DNA from: Oehlia diaphana
Taxonomy: Eukaryota; Glomeromycota; Glomeromycetes; Glomerales; Glomeraceae
DNA: 17,482 nucleotides
NCBI GenBank assembly: GCA_003833135.1
Contig: QZLH01001628.1
Location: forward strand, 1 to 17,482
Direction: 5' to 3'
Both the position numbers and the translations under genes were made by a program. The notes beneath the pieces are model-generated. The model was not told where the DNA came from and ran no database searches. It was given only the letters and a program-made list of their open reading frames with translations. Each line of letters opens with the position of its first letter. Within the stretch, counting starts at the first letter, position 1. This document shows positions 8,720-16,735 of the stretch, one piece after another.

Positions 8720-9169
8720 TTAAATCGTGAAATGAGTAATGCCGGGGGTAACAATCGTACATTGCTGTATCCGAGTACTTAATGAGAAGAATACCTGGCC
8801 ATTCAGGCTAAATGTATACCCGCGAGACTCCGCGATAAGATAACATGTAGTCCCACCAATTACTACTGAAATCAAATTATTTCCTCGGGAATCAACGATT
8901 GTAAATTGAGCTGGGGGAGGTACCGGGTTGCTCGTATTGAGCGGGAGCTATCGATAGAATAACAAAATTGAACTTGAATTTATAGTGCAGTTTAATATAA
9001 ATTATAGTTTATAAAAAAATAGATCAAAATTTACCGCAGAGTCTGTAAAATAAACTCTGGCTACCGCCGGAATGCCTTGCATATTTTCTATTCTCATATC
9101 TAAATTTGCGTTTAAATTTACTCCGTAAATAGTTGTATTCAAATAAGAAAAAGAACCTGCGAATTGCAT
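8720..9169 (-). CDS. two-exon hypothetical protein, 120 aa
   Basis: Exon 1 is 9035-9169, beginning with ATG (9167-9169, MQFAGSFSYLNTTIYGVNLN). The intron is 8948-9034 (87 nt, GTAAAT...TCGATAG, phase 0). Exon 2 is 8720-8947, ending in TAA (8720-8722). Both exons are fully open and joining them keeps the frame. AATAAA lies on the minus strand immediately past the stop (8710-8715). The product looks all-beta: alternating hydrophobic strands (MRIENMQGIPAVARVYFTD; AQFTIVDSRGNNLISVVIGG; YTFSLNGQVFFSLSTR), a Pro-rich loop (NPVPPPAQ) and two late Cys. No signal peptide is clear. I do not recognise the fold or family. Neither exon is long enough to stand out as an ORF, so this gene is easily missed. 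Confidence 0.6.
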
Positions 9170-9372
9170 TTTAAATTTTATTTAGAGAAAAAATTGTAGT
9201 TTGATTTATTATTTATTATTTTACACTATCAATATTTATATCACTTACTATTAATCATTGTTTATGTCAAATGCACGATCGCGTAAAAAATTAAGCTCAG
9301 AAAACTCAGAAAACGGATGACATCAATCACTAATCAATTACAACAAATCGTATCACATGATTTATTACTAAC

Positions 9373-9608
9373 TACCGTATATTGTGCCCCCCCCCCCCCC
9401 CCCCCCCTATGTATAGTATCCCCCCCCTTTTTTACGTGATTTTATTATTTACATAATCAAATCTTGCTGATGTAAAATAATTTTCTGATTCTTTTGAAAT
9501 AATGCTGTTATAATAAAATTTTGTTATACGTGGTAGTACAAGGTCAACCCCCCCGAAATTTGTATCATACCCGGGGTACTATGGGCCTATGGCCCGCAAT
9601 ATACGGTA
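9373..9608. mobile_element. TA-flanked MITE with poly-C interior
   Basis: TACCGTATATTG (9373-9384) is matched perfectly by its reverse complement at 9597-9608. If TA is taken as a target-site duplication, the element is 9375-9606 with 10-bp TIRs, as expected for a Tc1/mariner/pogo-type derivative. The interior has a 21-base C run (9387-9407), a second run of 8 C (9420-9427) and CCCGGGGTAC/GGGCC palindromic words near the right end. There is no coding capacity. Confidence 0.55.
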
Positions 9609-9679
9609 CATATCCGCAGAAAAATCCCTGTAACATAAATCACGGGCAACTTTTTTTTATATTATTGTGGCGATCAACT

Positions 9680-10425
9680 GCGAAGGAAACTTAATTATAA
9701 AAACTCTGGACATGACGACATGTTGGAAGCGCTTCTAGTAAGAAAACAAACTGAAAATACTTTCATATACAGACATCTCCCTGCTCGTGTTCTCTGTATA
9801 GTAGCAATAATCTACGAAATGACATCCCGAGGTCTTTTATCAATTGAGACATTCAAAGTTATTTTTTTGAGAAATTTTTTCTGCAATTTTCGCAGGAGCA
9901 ATTATATAATGATCTTGAAAGATCGATCCTGGCACTAAATAATGAACTTCAAATGAGATTGAATGGAGAAACGATGTAGTTTTCAAATAAACGCTTCTTC
10001 ACCTAGCTTCGAGGAGGAGTTAATACTTTATCACACATATCTTTCTAGTTGGTTCAAGAATTTCCTCCACGAGTTATGCATCCATAGGTCGTCGTTCTGT
10101 TTATACCGAAATGTACTGGAGTGAGTTCGTAGCTATTTTTGATCAAAGAAGGAAAAAGGGAAAAAATCTCCTACGCAGATGTACAATATATTATCCAAGA
10201 AATCGGTCTTAGTCCTGCCACACGCCTACACTGGCCAGTTTCTATCGGACTCCAAGGTCTACAACGATGGATAAACCATTCCATGGCTCGAAAGAGAAGG
10301 GAAAGGGTAGTTAGTTTTGTGAGTAGCAGTTAACAATGATGATGAAATTAGCAGTAGTTAGCAATACGGAGTAGCGGGAAGGAACTGTCATTATTGCATT
10401 GCAAACGTCTAGGGCGGGCACATTC
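9680..10425 (+). pseudogene. decayed copy of the two-exon HTH-like gene
   Basis: This copy aligns throughout with the intact gene at 7603-8291. The ATG at 9712 lies in AAAACTCTGGACATGA, matching the intact start region. SRGLLSIETF corresponds to TRGILTMDML, and YNDLERSILALNNELQ (other frame) to NKELERAVLALNNEIQ. The intron is 9976-10048 (GTAGTT...CTTTCTAG) at the same position. Exon 2 shows EMYWSEFVAIFDQRRKKG and EIGLSPAT. Frame is lost right after the start (TAG within eight codons), at the T7 run near 9862, and several times after 10150, where insertions and deletions scramble the helix-turn-helix part. VVSFVSSS and the 3' flank are again recognisable. It is not expected to make protein. 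Confidence 0.75.
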
Positions 10426-10691
10426 CTCCCTTGAAATACCCGCTATCCGCTTTATTTTTTATTCTGCATAGCAACCAGTTTCTTTATCATATATTACTTT
10501 ATAAAAATAAAATCTATATCTTTGCCATTTAAAACGTGTGTACGTATTTTCAAGTGAAACGTTGTAAAGATAAATGTTTTATTAATACAGACTGAAGGAT
10601 AAATACAAATCGGGATATTACACCCGTGATACACGCAAAATAAATACAGTGGTTCGGGTTATTACCCGCGATACATGATATCTACACTAAC
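10426..10691. other. intergenic, 3' flank of the Crinkler gene
   Basis: No ORF is present. The words GGGATATTACACCCGTGATACACG (about 10612) and GGGTTATTACCCGCGATACATG (about 10657) are imperfect repeats about 45 bp apart. TTTATT-type words that could act as minus-strand poly-A signals lie near 10575. Confidence 0.4.
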
Positions 10692-12176
10692 TTACTTCTC
10701 CGCGATTTTGTTCAATGACTTTGACCTTTTTATTTCCCTCTCTTTATCTAAGTTAACAGCCGAATCCGCTTTTTGCGACTCTTCCAACAACCAGATAATA
10801 TGACCAAGGATCTTCTCCGCCATGTCCTTCATACCCGCATCTTCGTACACAACAAATAGAGGTTTCGACAACTTGAACAACGGTTTCCCTTCAGCATCTT
10901 GCGTGCATTCCATGAAGTACCATTTCTCCGCATCTGTTACGATTCCCCATACTTTATCAAACCCATGTTCATCATCCATTTCATTTGCTTTGCGCTTACG
11001 ACCTAGTGACGATTCCAACTGTACAGTGGCTTGTGCAAATCCCTGCTTAAAATCATCTTTTTTGACCTCAACTAGACCGACAATTCTCCCGGTCGTACGT
11101 GATTCAATTCCATAGTCAAGATTTCCGCGTCCATTTTTCCCTTCGATCAACTTCTCCGGTACGACCTTGACTTGATCCTTGAACGGGTAAGCAGCTGAAA
11201 TGAGATAGGTATATGAATAGATGCTTTTGGTGGCTTCATAAGATACGTCAATAGGAGTGGTTGCAACACGAGTCTCCAATTCGTCAAAAAGTTTACGTAA
11301 CGCCTCTTTATATTTCTCATTCTTAGTGTCAGCACTACCACACGAAAAAACGGGGTACACGTCAATACTGGGATTCGGGTCATCGCTAAGGCCATAGAGT
11401 TCACACACTTTCGGAAAGGTCTATTCGTTGAAGGGCTTCGAGGGAGTCTCTATTAACAGAGTGAATTTGAAGCTACTTTTTGACACGAACACCTGAAGCA
11501 TCTCACGCAGGTCTTGATCGTTACGAGGAGAGAATTTTCCACTGTCGTTTAACATGTTAAGTACTGCTCCATCATTGTCGAGTGCTGGCGTCTGATTCAT
11601 AGCGCGTATGAAGTTTTTGAGGCCATCGAAGGTTGCGTGTTCGATATTCACTGTCCACTTGAAGCTCTTCGATCGTTTCGGACTCACGACGACATCGAAC
11701 GCTATAATGCAATAACCGGGTTAGTAAAATTTTTCGAACAGTGAAGAATATTCACGGTTTCCAAGCTCAGACATACGTACCATGCACGGACTTGTTGAGT
11801 AGTGCACGTAATGCAATGAGTTCGTCGAGTAATTCCTGTTCGCGGCGAGAAGAAGCAGTAGTTGACACGGGTGGTTCGACTAGGACGTGGATATGCCTCT
11901 TAGGCGGTTTCTCGGACCAGTAGTCTCCAACTTCTCTTGTCGCAAGTAGTTCGGGTTGTCCTGTAATGTGAGATTACTCAAGAGATCGTCGCAATCGTCT
12001 CCAATTTCTACCTTCCACAGCTTAATTTCGTCAGCCTCTACACCATGAAAAGTTTTATGTTTTTTCGCTTTTATAGCCTCCTTGAGGTCACCAACAAGAC
12101 TATTTCCATCTATATGGACAGGAAAAGCGTTCGCGAGTGTATTTCCTTTGACAAGACAGAGTAACGTGACTGACAT
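10692..12176 (-). pseudogene. Crinkler (CRN) protein gene with PD-(D/E)XK-type domain, broken
   Basis: Exon 1 is 11781-12176 (ATG 12174-12176), the intron 11702-11780 (GTACGT...TTATAG), exon 2 10692-11701. The N-terminus (MSVTLLCLVKGNTLANAF, then KLWKVEIGDDCDD) is the ubiquitin-like Crinkler domain typical of Rhizophagus. The C-terminal part has LDYGIES, then GRIVGLVEVKK (E-x-K) and QATVQLESSLG, the pattern of restriction-endonuclease-like CRN domains. No P-loop NTPase part is seen. CRNs are secreted or intracellular effector-type proteins thought to act in nuclei. Two breaks are visible: a one-base frameshift at the C-run 11953-11955, after which the CRN linker continues in another frame, and an in-frame TAG at 11421-11423 where coding similarity continues on both sides. 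As read, no full-length product is made. TTTTATA at 12185-12191 is a TATA-like word only about 10 bp before the ATG, too close for that start. Confidence 0.8.
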
Positions 12177-12376
12177 TTTTCGGGTTTTATACTATTTTTT
12201 GCGAAATGTTATTGGCTCAAAGTGCGGTGGGTGAGGACAAGAGTAAAAAGAATTTTATTTGTGAAAAAGTGGGCGATAGAGGGTATATGTGAAAAAGTAA
12301 TCGGTTGTACAGACACAGTCGTATGGCGCATTATTATGTAGTACAGTAGTACACAGACATGATCGGTGCATGTGGC
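12177..12376. other. upstream region of the Crinkler gene
   Basis: This is the likely promoter area for the minus-strand Crinkler gene. It has no ORF. GTGAAAAAGT-type words occur twice (about 12260 and 12290). Confidence 0.4.
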
Positions 12377-12608
12377 TCAACAAACATCCTCCGAGCCGTT
12401 GATCGACATTACTCTATCCTGCCGTATATTCTTGACTGAAATAAAACCTGTTGCCCTATCGTATAGGTATATATACTTGGCTGGATTGCAAAATGGGATA
12501 TACTGCGTAGGGTTGGTAGTAAACTTACCCATTGTCTTACGCCGATTATTTCTCTATTTTCTAGACATTATTACCAATCAGGTTATCCGTTTCAATTTCA
12601 TCCGCGGA
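12377..12608 (-). pseudogene. possible two last exons of a truncated minus-strand gene
   Basis: On the minus strand TTTTTGTCCTGCAG is a good acceptor before 12608. An exon 12575-12608 (SADEIETDNLI) ends at GTAATA. A second acceptor (TGCAATCCAG) leads to 12377-12480, reading AKYIYLYDRATGFISVKNIR and ending TGTTGA at 12377-12379, in consistent phase. The plus-strand frame across the same DNA has no ATG and looks like a shadow. Upstream exons would have to lie beyond the mobile element that starts near 12644. Support is composition and splice sites only. Confidence 0.25.
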
Positions 12609-12643
12609 CTGCAGGACAAAAATGAATCCGTTAATAATGATGT

Positions 12644-12713
12644 ATAAACTTCGTAAATCATCGTATAACACTAATACTGTGATAAACTCTGTAAATCAGC
12701 TATAAAACACTAA
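12644..12713. repeat. about 37-bp direct repeat upstream of the plus-strand element ORF
   Basis: ATAAACTTCGTAAATCATCG... (12644-12674) and ATAAACTCTGTAAATCAGC... (12682-12713) are two imperfect tandem copies, both ending in CACTAA. They mark the left side of the virus-like element region and may be part of its terminal or regulatory sequence. Confidence 0.5.
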
Positions 12714-12714
12714 A

Positions 12715-13785
12715 ATGTCTAGATTTATTTCAAATATCTTTCCATATATAACAGGATATCCCAAATATTGCATCAATGTGTCCGATTATAACATGACTGA
12801 AACAGACGGCGTTCGCCCTGGCTATGGCATGAATAAGGTTCACAAATATTTGTGGTCTGTAGGCTGTACGCGTGCTGCTGCTACTCCAGGATGTGGTTAT
12901 AGAGACATTGATAATTGGACACATGAAGTGATTGAAACGGAAAAGGAATTTGACAGATTATCAATTGTGAAGCCTGGACAGACCTTAACTTCTTGGGTGA
13001 TAAATGTGCGAATTCCATTACAAGAATTATGGATAAAGAAGAATAAACTTAGTGTATATCACTGATACTGCTTATTTGCAAGATCTGGAAAAGGTGAAAT
13101 AGTTAATTCTAGGTATTACCGACCTAAAATCCATAAGAGCTGTATGGCCATTTGCTTTCATTGTTGGAAATTAGTTAAAATCAATGATAAAAGGGGCCGT
13201 ATCAAAGCTGAGGACTTGTTAACAGATCATTGGAATCATTCTTGTATGATACCACTAACTAAAGATGGATGTGCGCGTATTATCCAAAAGGCATACAGAA
13301 ATTACAGGGAGAAACCCACTTCATACTGCAAAAGAGTTTGGGAGGTGGTGAGGAATGATGATACTCCTAAGGAAAAGAAATTCCTAGGTATGCCATATCA
13401 TGGAAAAAAAATGATCATGTACTCAATCTTTTGGAACTTGGCTCTCAGAAGTCATCCTGTTGTGCAGGGCTGTAGTTTTACCGAGAATACTGAAGACTCT
13501 TTTATCAAACAACTTTATAATCAAAAGAGTTATTCAGAACATAAGAGAGATCAACTATGTGAAAGATTAAGACAAGTATGGGAAAAACTCAAGTATATGA
13601 AGGAAATAAATGTTGTAACACTTAAATCCAGAAATATCATACTCACGCCTAAATACTATGAATACAATAGAGTGCGTGCACTTGGTGATGCATATTTCAA
13701 TTCTATGTGAAAAGGACCTAATGTGGGTGATCTTGCTGAATCATATTTTAATTCTGTATGAAATAGTGTAGGAACAGCCAAATAA
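12715..13785 (+). pseudogene. zinc-ribbon/IQ-like protein of the element, interrupted only by TGA codons
   Basis: One frame runs from ATG 12715 to TAA 13783-13785, broken only by TGA at 13063-13065, 13708-13710 and 13759-13761. Before the first TGA it reads HKYLWSVGCTRAAATPGCGY, then LSIVKPGQTLTSWVINVRIP. After it, YCLFARSGKGEIVNSRYYRP precedes a Cys/His cluster (SCMAICFHCW, codons 142-151, and HWNHSC, 172-177) that could bind zinc. Next is CARIIQKAYRNYR, an IQ-like basic helix (about codons 186-198), and KRVWEVVRNDDTPKEKKFLG. Between 13710 and 13785 the end is duplicated: YFNSM-TGA and YFNSV-TGA. The stop at 13710 may be the original end. TGG is also used for Trp. I do not recognise the family beyond its probable link to the element. 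Confidence 0.5.
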
Positions 13786-14086
13786 ATTTATAGGAAGCCT
13801 TCTATTCATACTATTATTTTTGCGCAAAGTTTTTGCATGCAATTTTTTGCACGCAAAGTACTGAGACCTTCAAGACCTTTGAGACCTTCATGTTTCATCC
13901 CGATTACAAGTACATTACTGATAAACTCCCAGTTAGTCTGAAAAAGAGGGCGTATCAAAGACTTTTACACAATTCACGTAATTCAATACCCTAGAGCAGA
14001 TTTCCAATAAATGTGATCAAATAGAAGATTATTTGTGTCATATATTAGAAGTTTATTAAACTTAATTAAACCAAAAGTATAAAAAC
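13786..14086 (+). pseudogene. short frameshifted coding remnant
   Basis: ATG at about 13890 opens MFHPDYKYITDKLPVSLKKR, continuing AYQRLLHNSRNSIP to TAG near 13994. In another frame, NTLEQISNKCDQIEDYLCHI follows directly to TAA near 14060. Together they look like one short protein with one frameshift. The preceding 100 bp contain GAGACCTTC repeats (about 13862-13890) and a TTTTGCATGCAA/TTTTGCACGCAA pair. Function is unknown. Confidence 0.3.
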
Positions 14087-14374
14087 ATGAACCGTAAAAT
14101 TACATCACAGCTGGAAGTAACGTATCTAGTTGGCATATACGAACTGCCAGAGCTTACTGCCTTTAAATGGCAATTGCTTGAACACAATAGGAATACTTTT
14201 GGATGATTAATGCAGGATCTGACTAAGACATATGAGAGACTGATTGAGTCCAATTACCAGTTGCGTCATGAAATAAAGGATTTGAAGATGAAAGTGCAGA
14301 AGGTGGAAACTTTTCTTGCTCATCTGAAGTCTTCAACTAACCCAACTTCAGAAGCTTGTCCCAGCCCAACCTAA
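14087..14374 (+). pseudogene. coiled-coil ORF of the element with one TGA
   Basis: ATG 14087 to TAA 14372-14374, 95 codons, interrupted only by TGA at 14204-14206. The N-terminal half reads TSQLEVTYLVGIYELPELTA and FKWQLLEHNRNTFG. After the TGA, LMQDLTKTYERLIESNYQLR and HEIKDLKMKVQKVETFLAHL form a convincing coiled coil, and the end is Pro/Ser-rich. The TAA directly abuts the stop of the convergent ATPase gene (14375-14377), so the two genes share their 3' boundary. It is a candidate structural or accessory protein of the element, but no family is recognised. Confidence 0.4.
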
Positions 14375-15139
14375 TCATGAGGGATCATCAGTTGCTTTAG
14401 TAAAATCAAAAACCACAAAGTTCCAATTTCGCAAATGCCTATTGATAACCTTAAACGCTTTTTTAAAATCATCAGTATATTGCCGCACAATTCTAGCTAT
14501 ATCATTCTGACTTTCTGCACCTCAGAACAGAGCTAAATGTGAGACATTTTCACAGATTATTTTAGGAGTTTGTGTGTACTTCTGACTCACATATATACTC
14601 GATATACCTTGGTGACAGCTGCTAATAAAATATGAAATAATTCTATTTTGTATCTTCTTCAATTTGATTCAAAGATTCTTGAAGACTACAACAGTATTCC
14701 TATCTAGGGAAAATTTAGTTACGTCTGGGATGAAATTTGCCTTTATTGCGCGAAATATTATATTTTTCTGATATGCTTTGGAACCTCTGCAAATAGTTTG
14801 TAGCAGTTTTTAACTAATATCCATTTGGGTTCATGGATATGCTTTCCGATTAGGACTAGATCATTATTTTTTATGTACCTTTCCCTTCTTCTTCTTTTGC
14901 AGTCGCTGGATTTTATTTCTGAGGAGAAGATTAAGAATCATATTAGTCTTCCCACTATCCAATCCACCGTAAATTAACAAATGAAAAGGAAAAGCAGGAT
15001 TTGCAGGATGATTGACATTCTTTGTACTTTTTGCCTCGTCAAGATGGTAGATGTAATATTTCATTCTTCTCATTCTGATTAGGCAGTTTTTGCAATAGGA
15101 ATAAAATGATTTGTAATTTTTTGAGAATACACAATTCAT
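14375..15139 (-). pseudogene. A32/FtsK-like packaging ATPase, decayed
   Basis: ATG at 15137-15139. The frame passes [20 protein letters not shown] and Walker A (GGLDSGKT, then [15 protein letters not shown]). After a frameshift near 14875 it reads [16 protein letters not shown]. After another near 14780 it reads [14 protein letters not shown], then QNRIISYF and QGISSIYVSQKYTQTPKIIC, ending FVVFDFTKATDDPS at TGA 14375-14377. The order Walker A, VVVF strand (Walker B), GISSIYVSQ and PKxIxxN matches poxvirus A32-type DNA-packaging ATPases. The Walker B acidic residues are replaced (VVVFKNL), and in-frame TGAs stand at 14669-14671 and 14522-14524, so the copy is inactive. In intact relatives this enzyme would pump DNA into a capsid. 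Confidence 0.65.
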
Positions 15140-15254
15140 CTAAGACCAGAGTCTGAAGGTCAAGCCAGATTTATTTATCTGTAAGTATCCTGTTTCGATC
15201 AGCGCATATCTAATAAATGGATATACAGTATATCCCCAGTGAACAGTACTTCAA

Positions 15255-15509
15255 TTAGGCATATATCTTGTTCCTTACAAATATCTCATTTTTTCTGATC
15301 ACGCACTTTTTATTCTTCCAAATCGTTGCCATTCTCCCAGTAAAATAAACCATTATAAAGATAGTGCTGCAGACTATAAACTTAAATGCAAGTTGCAAAT
15401 CCTCATTATAACCGTCAAATTGTAATCTGCTTAAAAATTGTGGTCTGCTTGATAGGAATTTTTTACTCAACAGATCCTCAAAAATAAATCGGCAATTGCG
15501 TTCTCTCAT
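15255..15509 (-). CDS. 84-aa protein with one membrane segment
   Basis: ATG at 15507-15509 to the stop at 15255. The N-terminus is basic and hydrophilic ([20 protein letters not shown]), followed by [20 protein letters not shown] and a membrane segment ([15 protein letters not shown], about residues 42-56) with a Lys/Arg-rich tail. It lies between the integrase and ATPase remnants on the same strand, spaced like part of one gene cluster. The frame is unbroken, unlike its neighbours, but this could be chance at this length. I do not recognise a family. Confidence 0.35.
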   Translation of the reverse strand: MRERNCRFIFEDLLSKKFLSSRPQFLSRLQFDGYNEDLQLAFKFIVCSTIFIMVYFTGRMATIWKNKKCVIRKNEIFVRNKIYA

Positions 15510-15583
15510 ATGGTGACATAAGGGGTACCATTCAAATCTTTTTATGATATATTTTAATGGGTATTCCTACTGATGCAATCTAT

Positions 15584-16735
15584 TCACGCAGGACCAGAGA
15601 TACAGTATACATTATATCCACCTACTTGGCCAGTTTTGCCAAGACACTGCTTACCACACTTTTTGGCATAATTATTGGCTTGAATAAAATCATTATCGGA
15701 CGTGCAAATGAAATGCACGAATAACATACTCTGGAGCAGGTACTCAACTTTTTCTGGATCAGTTATCAATATAAGTTCTTTATGTACAAACCCATGTGAT
15801 AGAGCATATTTTCTGTTAAGATAATATATAACTGGTCCATTTTTCATGATAACAACTTTTCTAATTTTATGAATAGAGGGTGACCATATAGGATCTGTCA
15901 CTCACTTTTGGGTTTCCATACCTCCTTCCCATTCAGCATTAGCGAGCAAATAATGGGAAAATTGCCTTTATTTAACGTTTCTTCATTCTTTCTAACAAGA
16001 CGTTTATATTTTATGAATGCTCTAGCTTCTATTCATTCTAGCAGAATGGCTTTCGCAGGCGTAATTCCCCATTTTTCAGATCCTAGTTCTCAGATAAGAT
16101 GCATGGGATAGTTATTTAGGTATTCAACTGCTACTCGTAAATATCTAACCTATGCACGTATTAATTTAGAGTCAGAAGATATCGACTCAACTATGTACTG
16201 GATCTTGTACAGAATCTTTGTGAAAGTCTGATTAAAGTGTTGTACAATTGCAAGACTGTGATGACTATAAGGACTGATCACTCAGATTGTGACATGATAC
16301 CTCTGCATTAACCTAGACGTCTCACCCATGAATTTGTGACCTCTGTCACATTGTAGACTTTGGCCAAACTAAAGGCGAACCTCAAGTATTATAAATTTTT
16401 TTGAACACTTTAGCAACTTCAGAACTTTTTTTTAAAGTTAAAGGGATTGCACTTTTATATTGGGACGCTATATCAACATAGGTCAGAATTGCTTTATATA
16501 TTTTTCCCTTATATTTATTATGTGCAAGAGAAGAATATCAGCCTGATGCATGCAATTTGGATGTAAAATTCATCTGTAACTAACCCTTAGAATGTACTTC
16601 AGAAAGGTCTGTAGATTTGATATGACTGCTGGTGTTCTAAAAAGTCATGGCACTCACTTAATTGGAACTGATAACCCTCCTTTTCGCACATATCTTTGAG
16701 TAATTTAGGGTTGGAATGGTAGCTAGTTGGATGAT
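15584..16735 (-). pseudogene. Maverick-type rve integrase, decayed
   Basis: Reading from about 16725 downwards: YHSNPKLLKDMCEKEGYQF and SECHDFLEHQQSYQIYRPF (N-terminal helical/H2C2-like part), HQADILLL, then KAILTYVDIASQYKSAIPLT (first catalytic D) and LQCDRGHKFMGETSRLMQR (second D). Next, YSHHSLAIVQHFNQTFTKIL (Gln where the third catalytic Glu is expected), VAVEYLNNYP and GSEKWGITPAKA. The C-terminal part (ANAEWEGG, TDPIWSPSIHKIRKVV, KYALSHGFVHKELILI) resembles the SH3/chromo-like tail of such integrases. Nonsense codons: TGA at 16282-16284, 16090-16092, 16033-16035 and 16382-16384, TAG at 16150-16152; several frameshifts. It would have inserted the element into the genome. Confidence 0.7.

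Larger units (their letters stand above)
12644..16735. mobile_element. decayed Maverick/Polinton-like element (integrase + packaging ATPase)
   Basis: The region carries, in two converging blocks, two plus-strand ORFs (12715-13785 and 14087-14374) and three minus-strand ones: A32-like ATPase 14375-15139, membrane ORF 15255-15509 and rve integrase 15584-about 16735. An rve-type integrase together with a poxvirus-A32/FtsK-like packaging ATPase is characteristic of Maverick/Polinton elements. I see no protein-primed DNA polymerase, protease or capsid gene, so the copy is partial, or those genes lie elsewhere. Terminal inverted repeats and a 6-bp target duplication could not be found by eye. All genes contain stops or frameshifts. 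Confidence 0.55.

Noticed and set aside
9720..9938. 72-codon ORF as a separate gene
   Set aside because: It is one frame of the decayed copy of the gene at 7603 and shares its sequence and intron position.
10139..10333. 64-codon ORF as a separate gene
   Set aside because: It starts out of frame inside exon 2 of the decayed copy; the residues matching the intact gene lie in changing frames.
10822..11115. 97-codon plus-strand ORF
   Set aside because: It is antisense to the recognised Crinkler C-terminal domain and is Ser/Thr-rich as expected of a shadow.
12185..12191. TTTTATA as the TATA box of the Crinkler gene
   Set aside because: It stands only about 10 bp before the ATG, leaving no room for a transcription start upstream of it.
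12366..12647. 93-codon plus-strand ORF
   Set aside because: It has no ATG at all and no coding character, and the opposite strand shows splice signals and more protein-like reading, so it is treated as a shadow.
12715..13785. Genetic code with TGA as Trp as the main explanation
   Set aside because: The same element has frameshifts, a TAG, lost catalytic residues and TGA at positions where Arg seems expected, and nearby genes end in TGA; decay by C-to-T change is simpler. It is kept as a testable alternative.
14062..14253. 63-codon minus-strand ORF
   Set aside because: It is antisense to the coiled-coil ORF at 14087-14374, which has clear heptads.
15908..16111. 67-codon plus-strand ORF
   Set aside because: It lies antisense over the integrase remnant, whose similarity explains the sequence.
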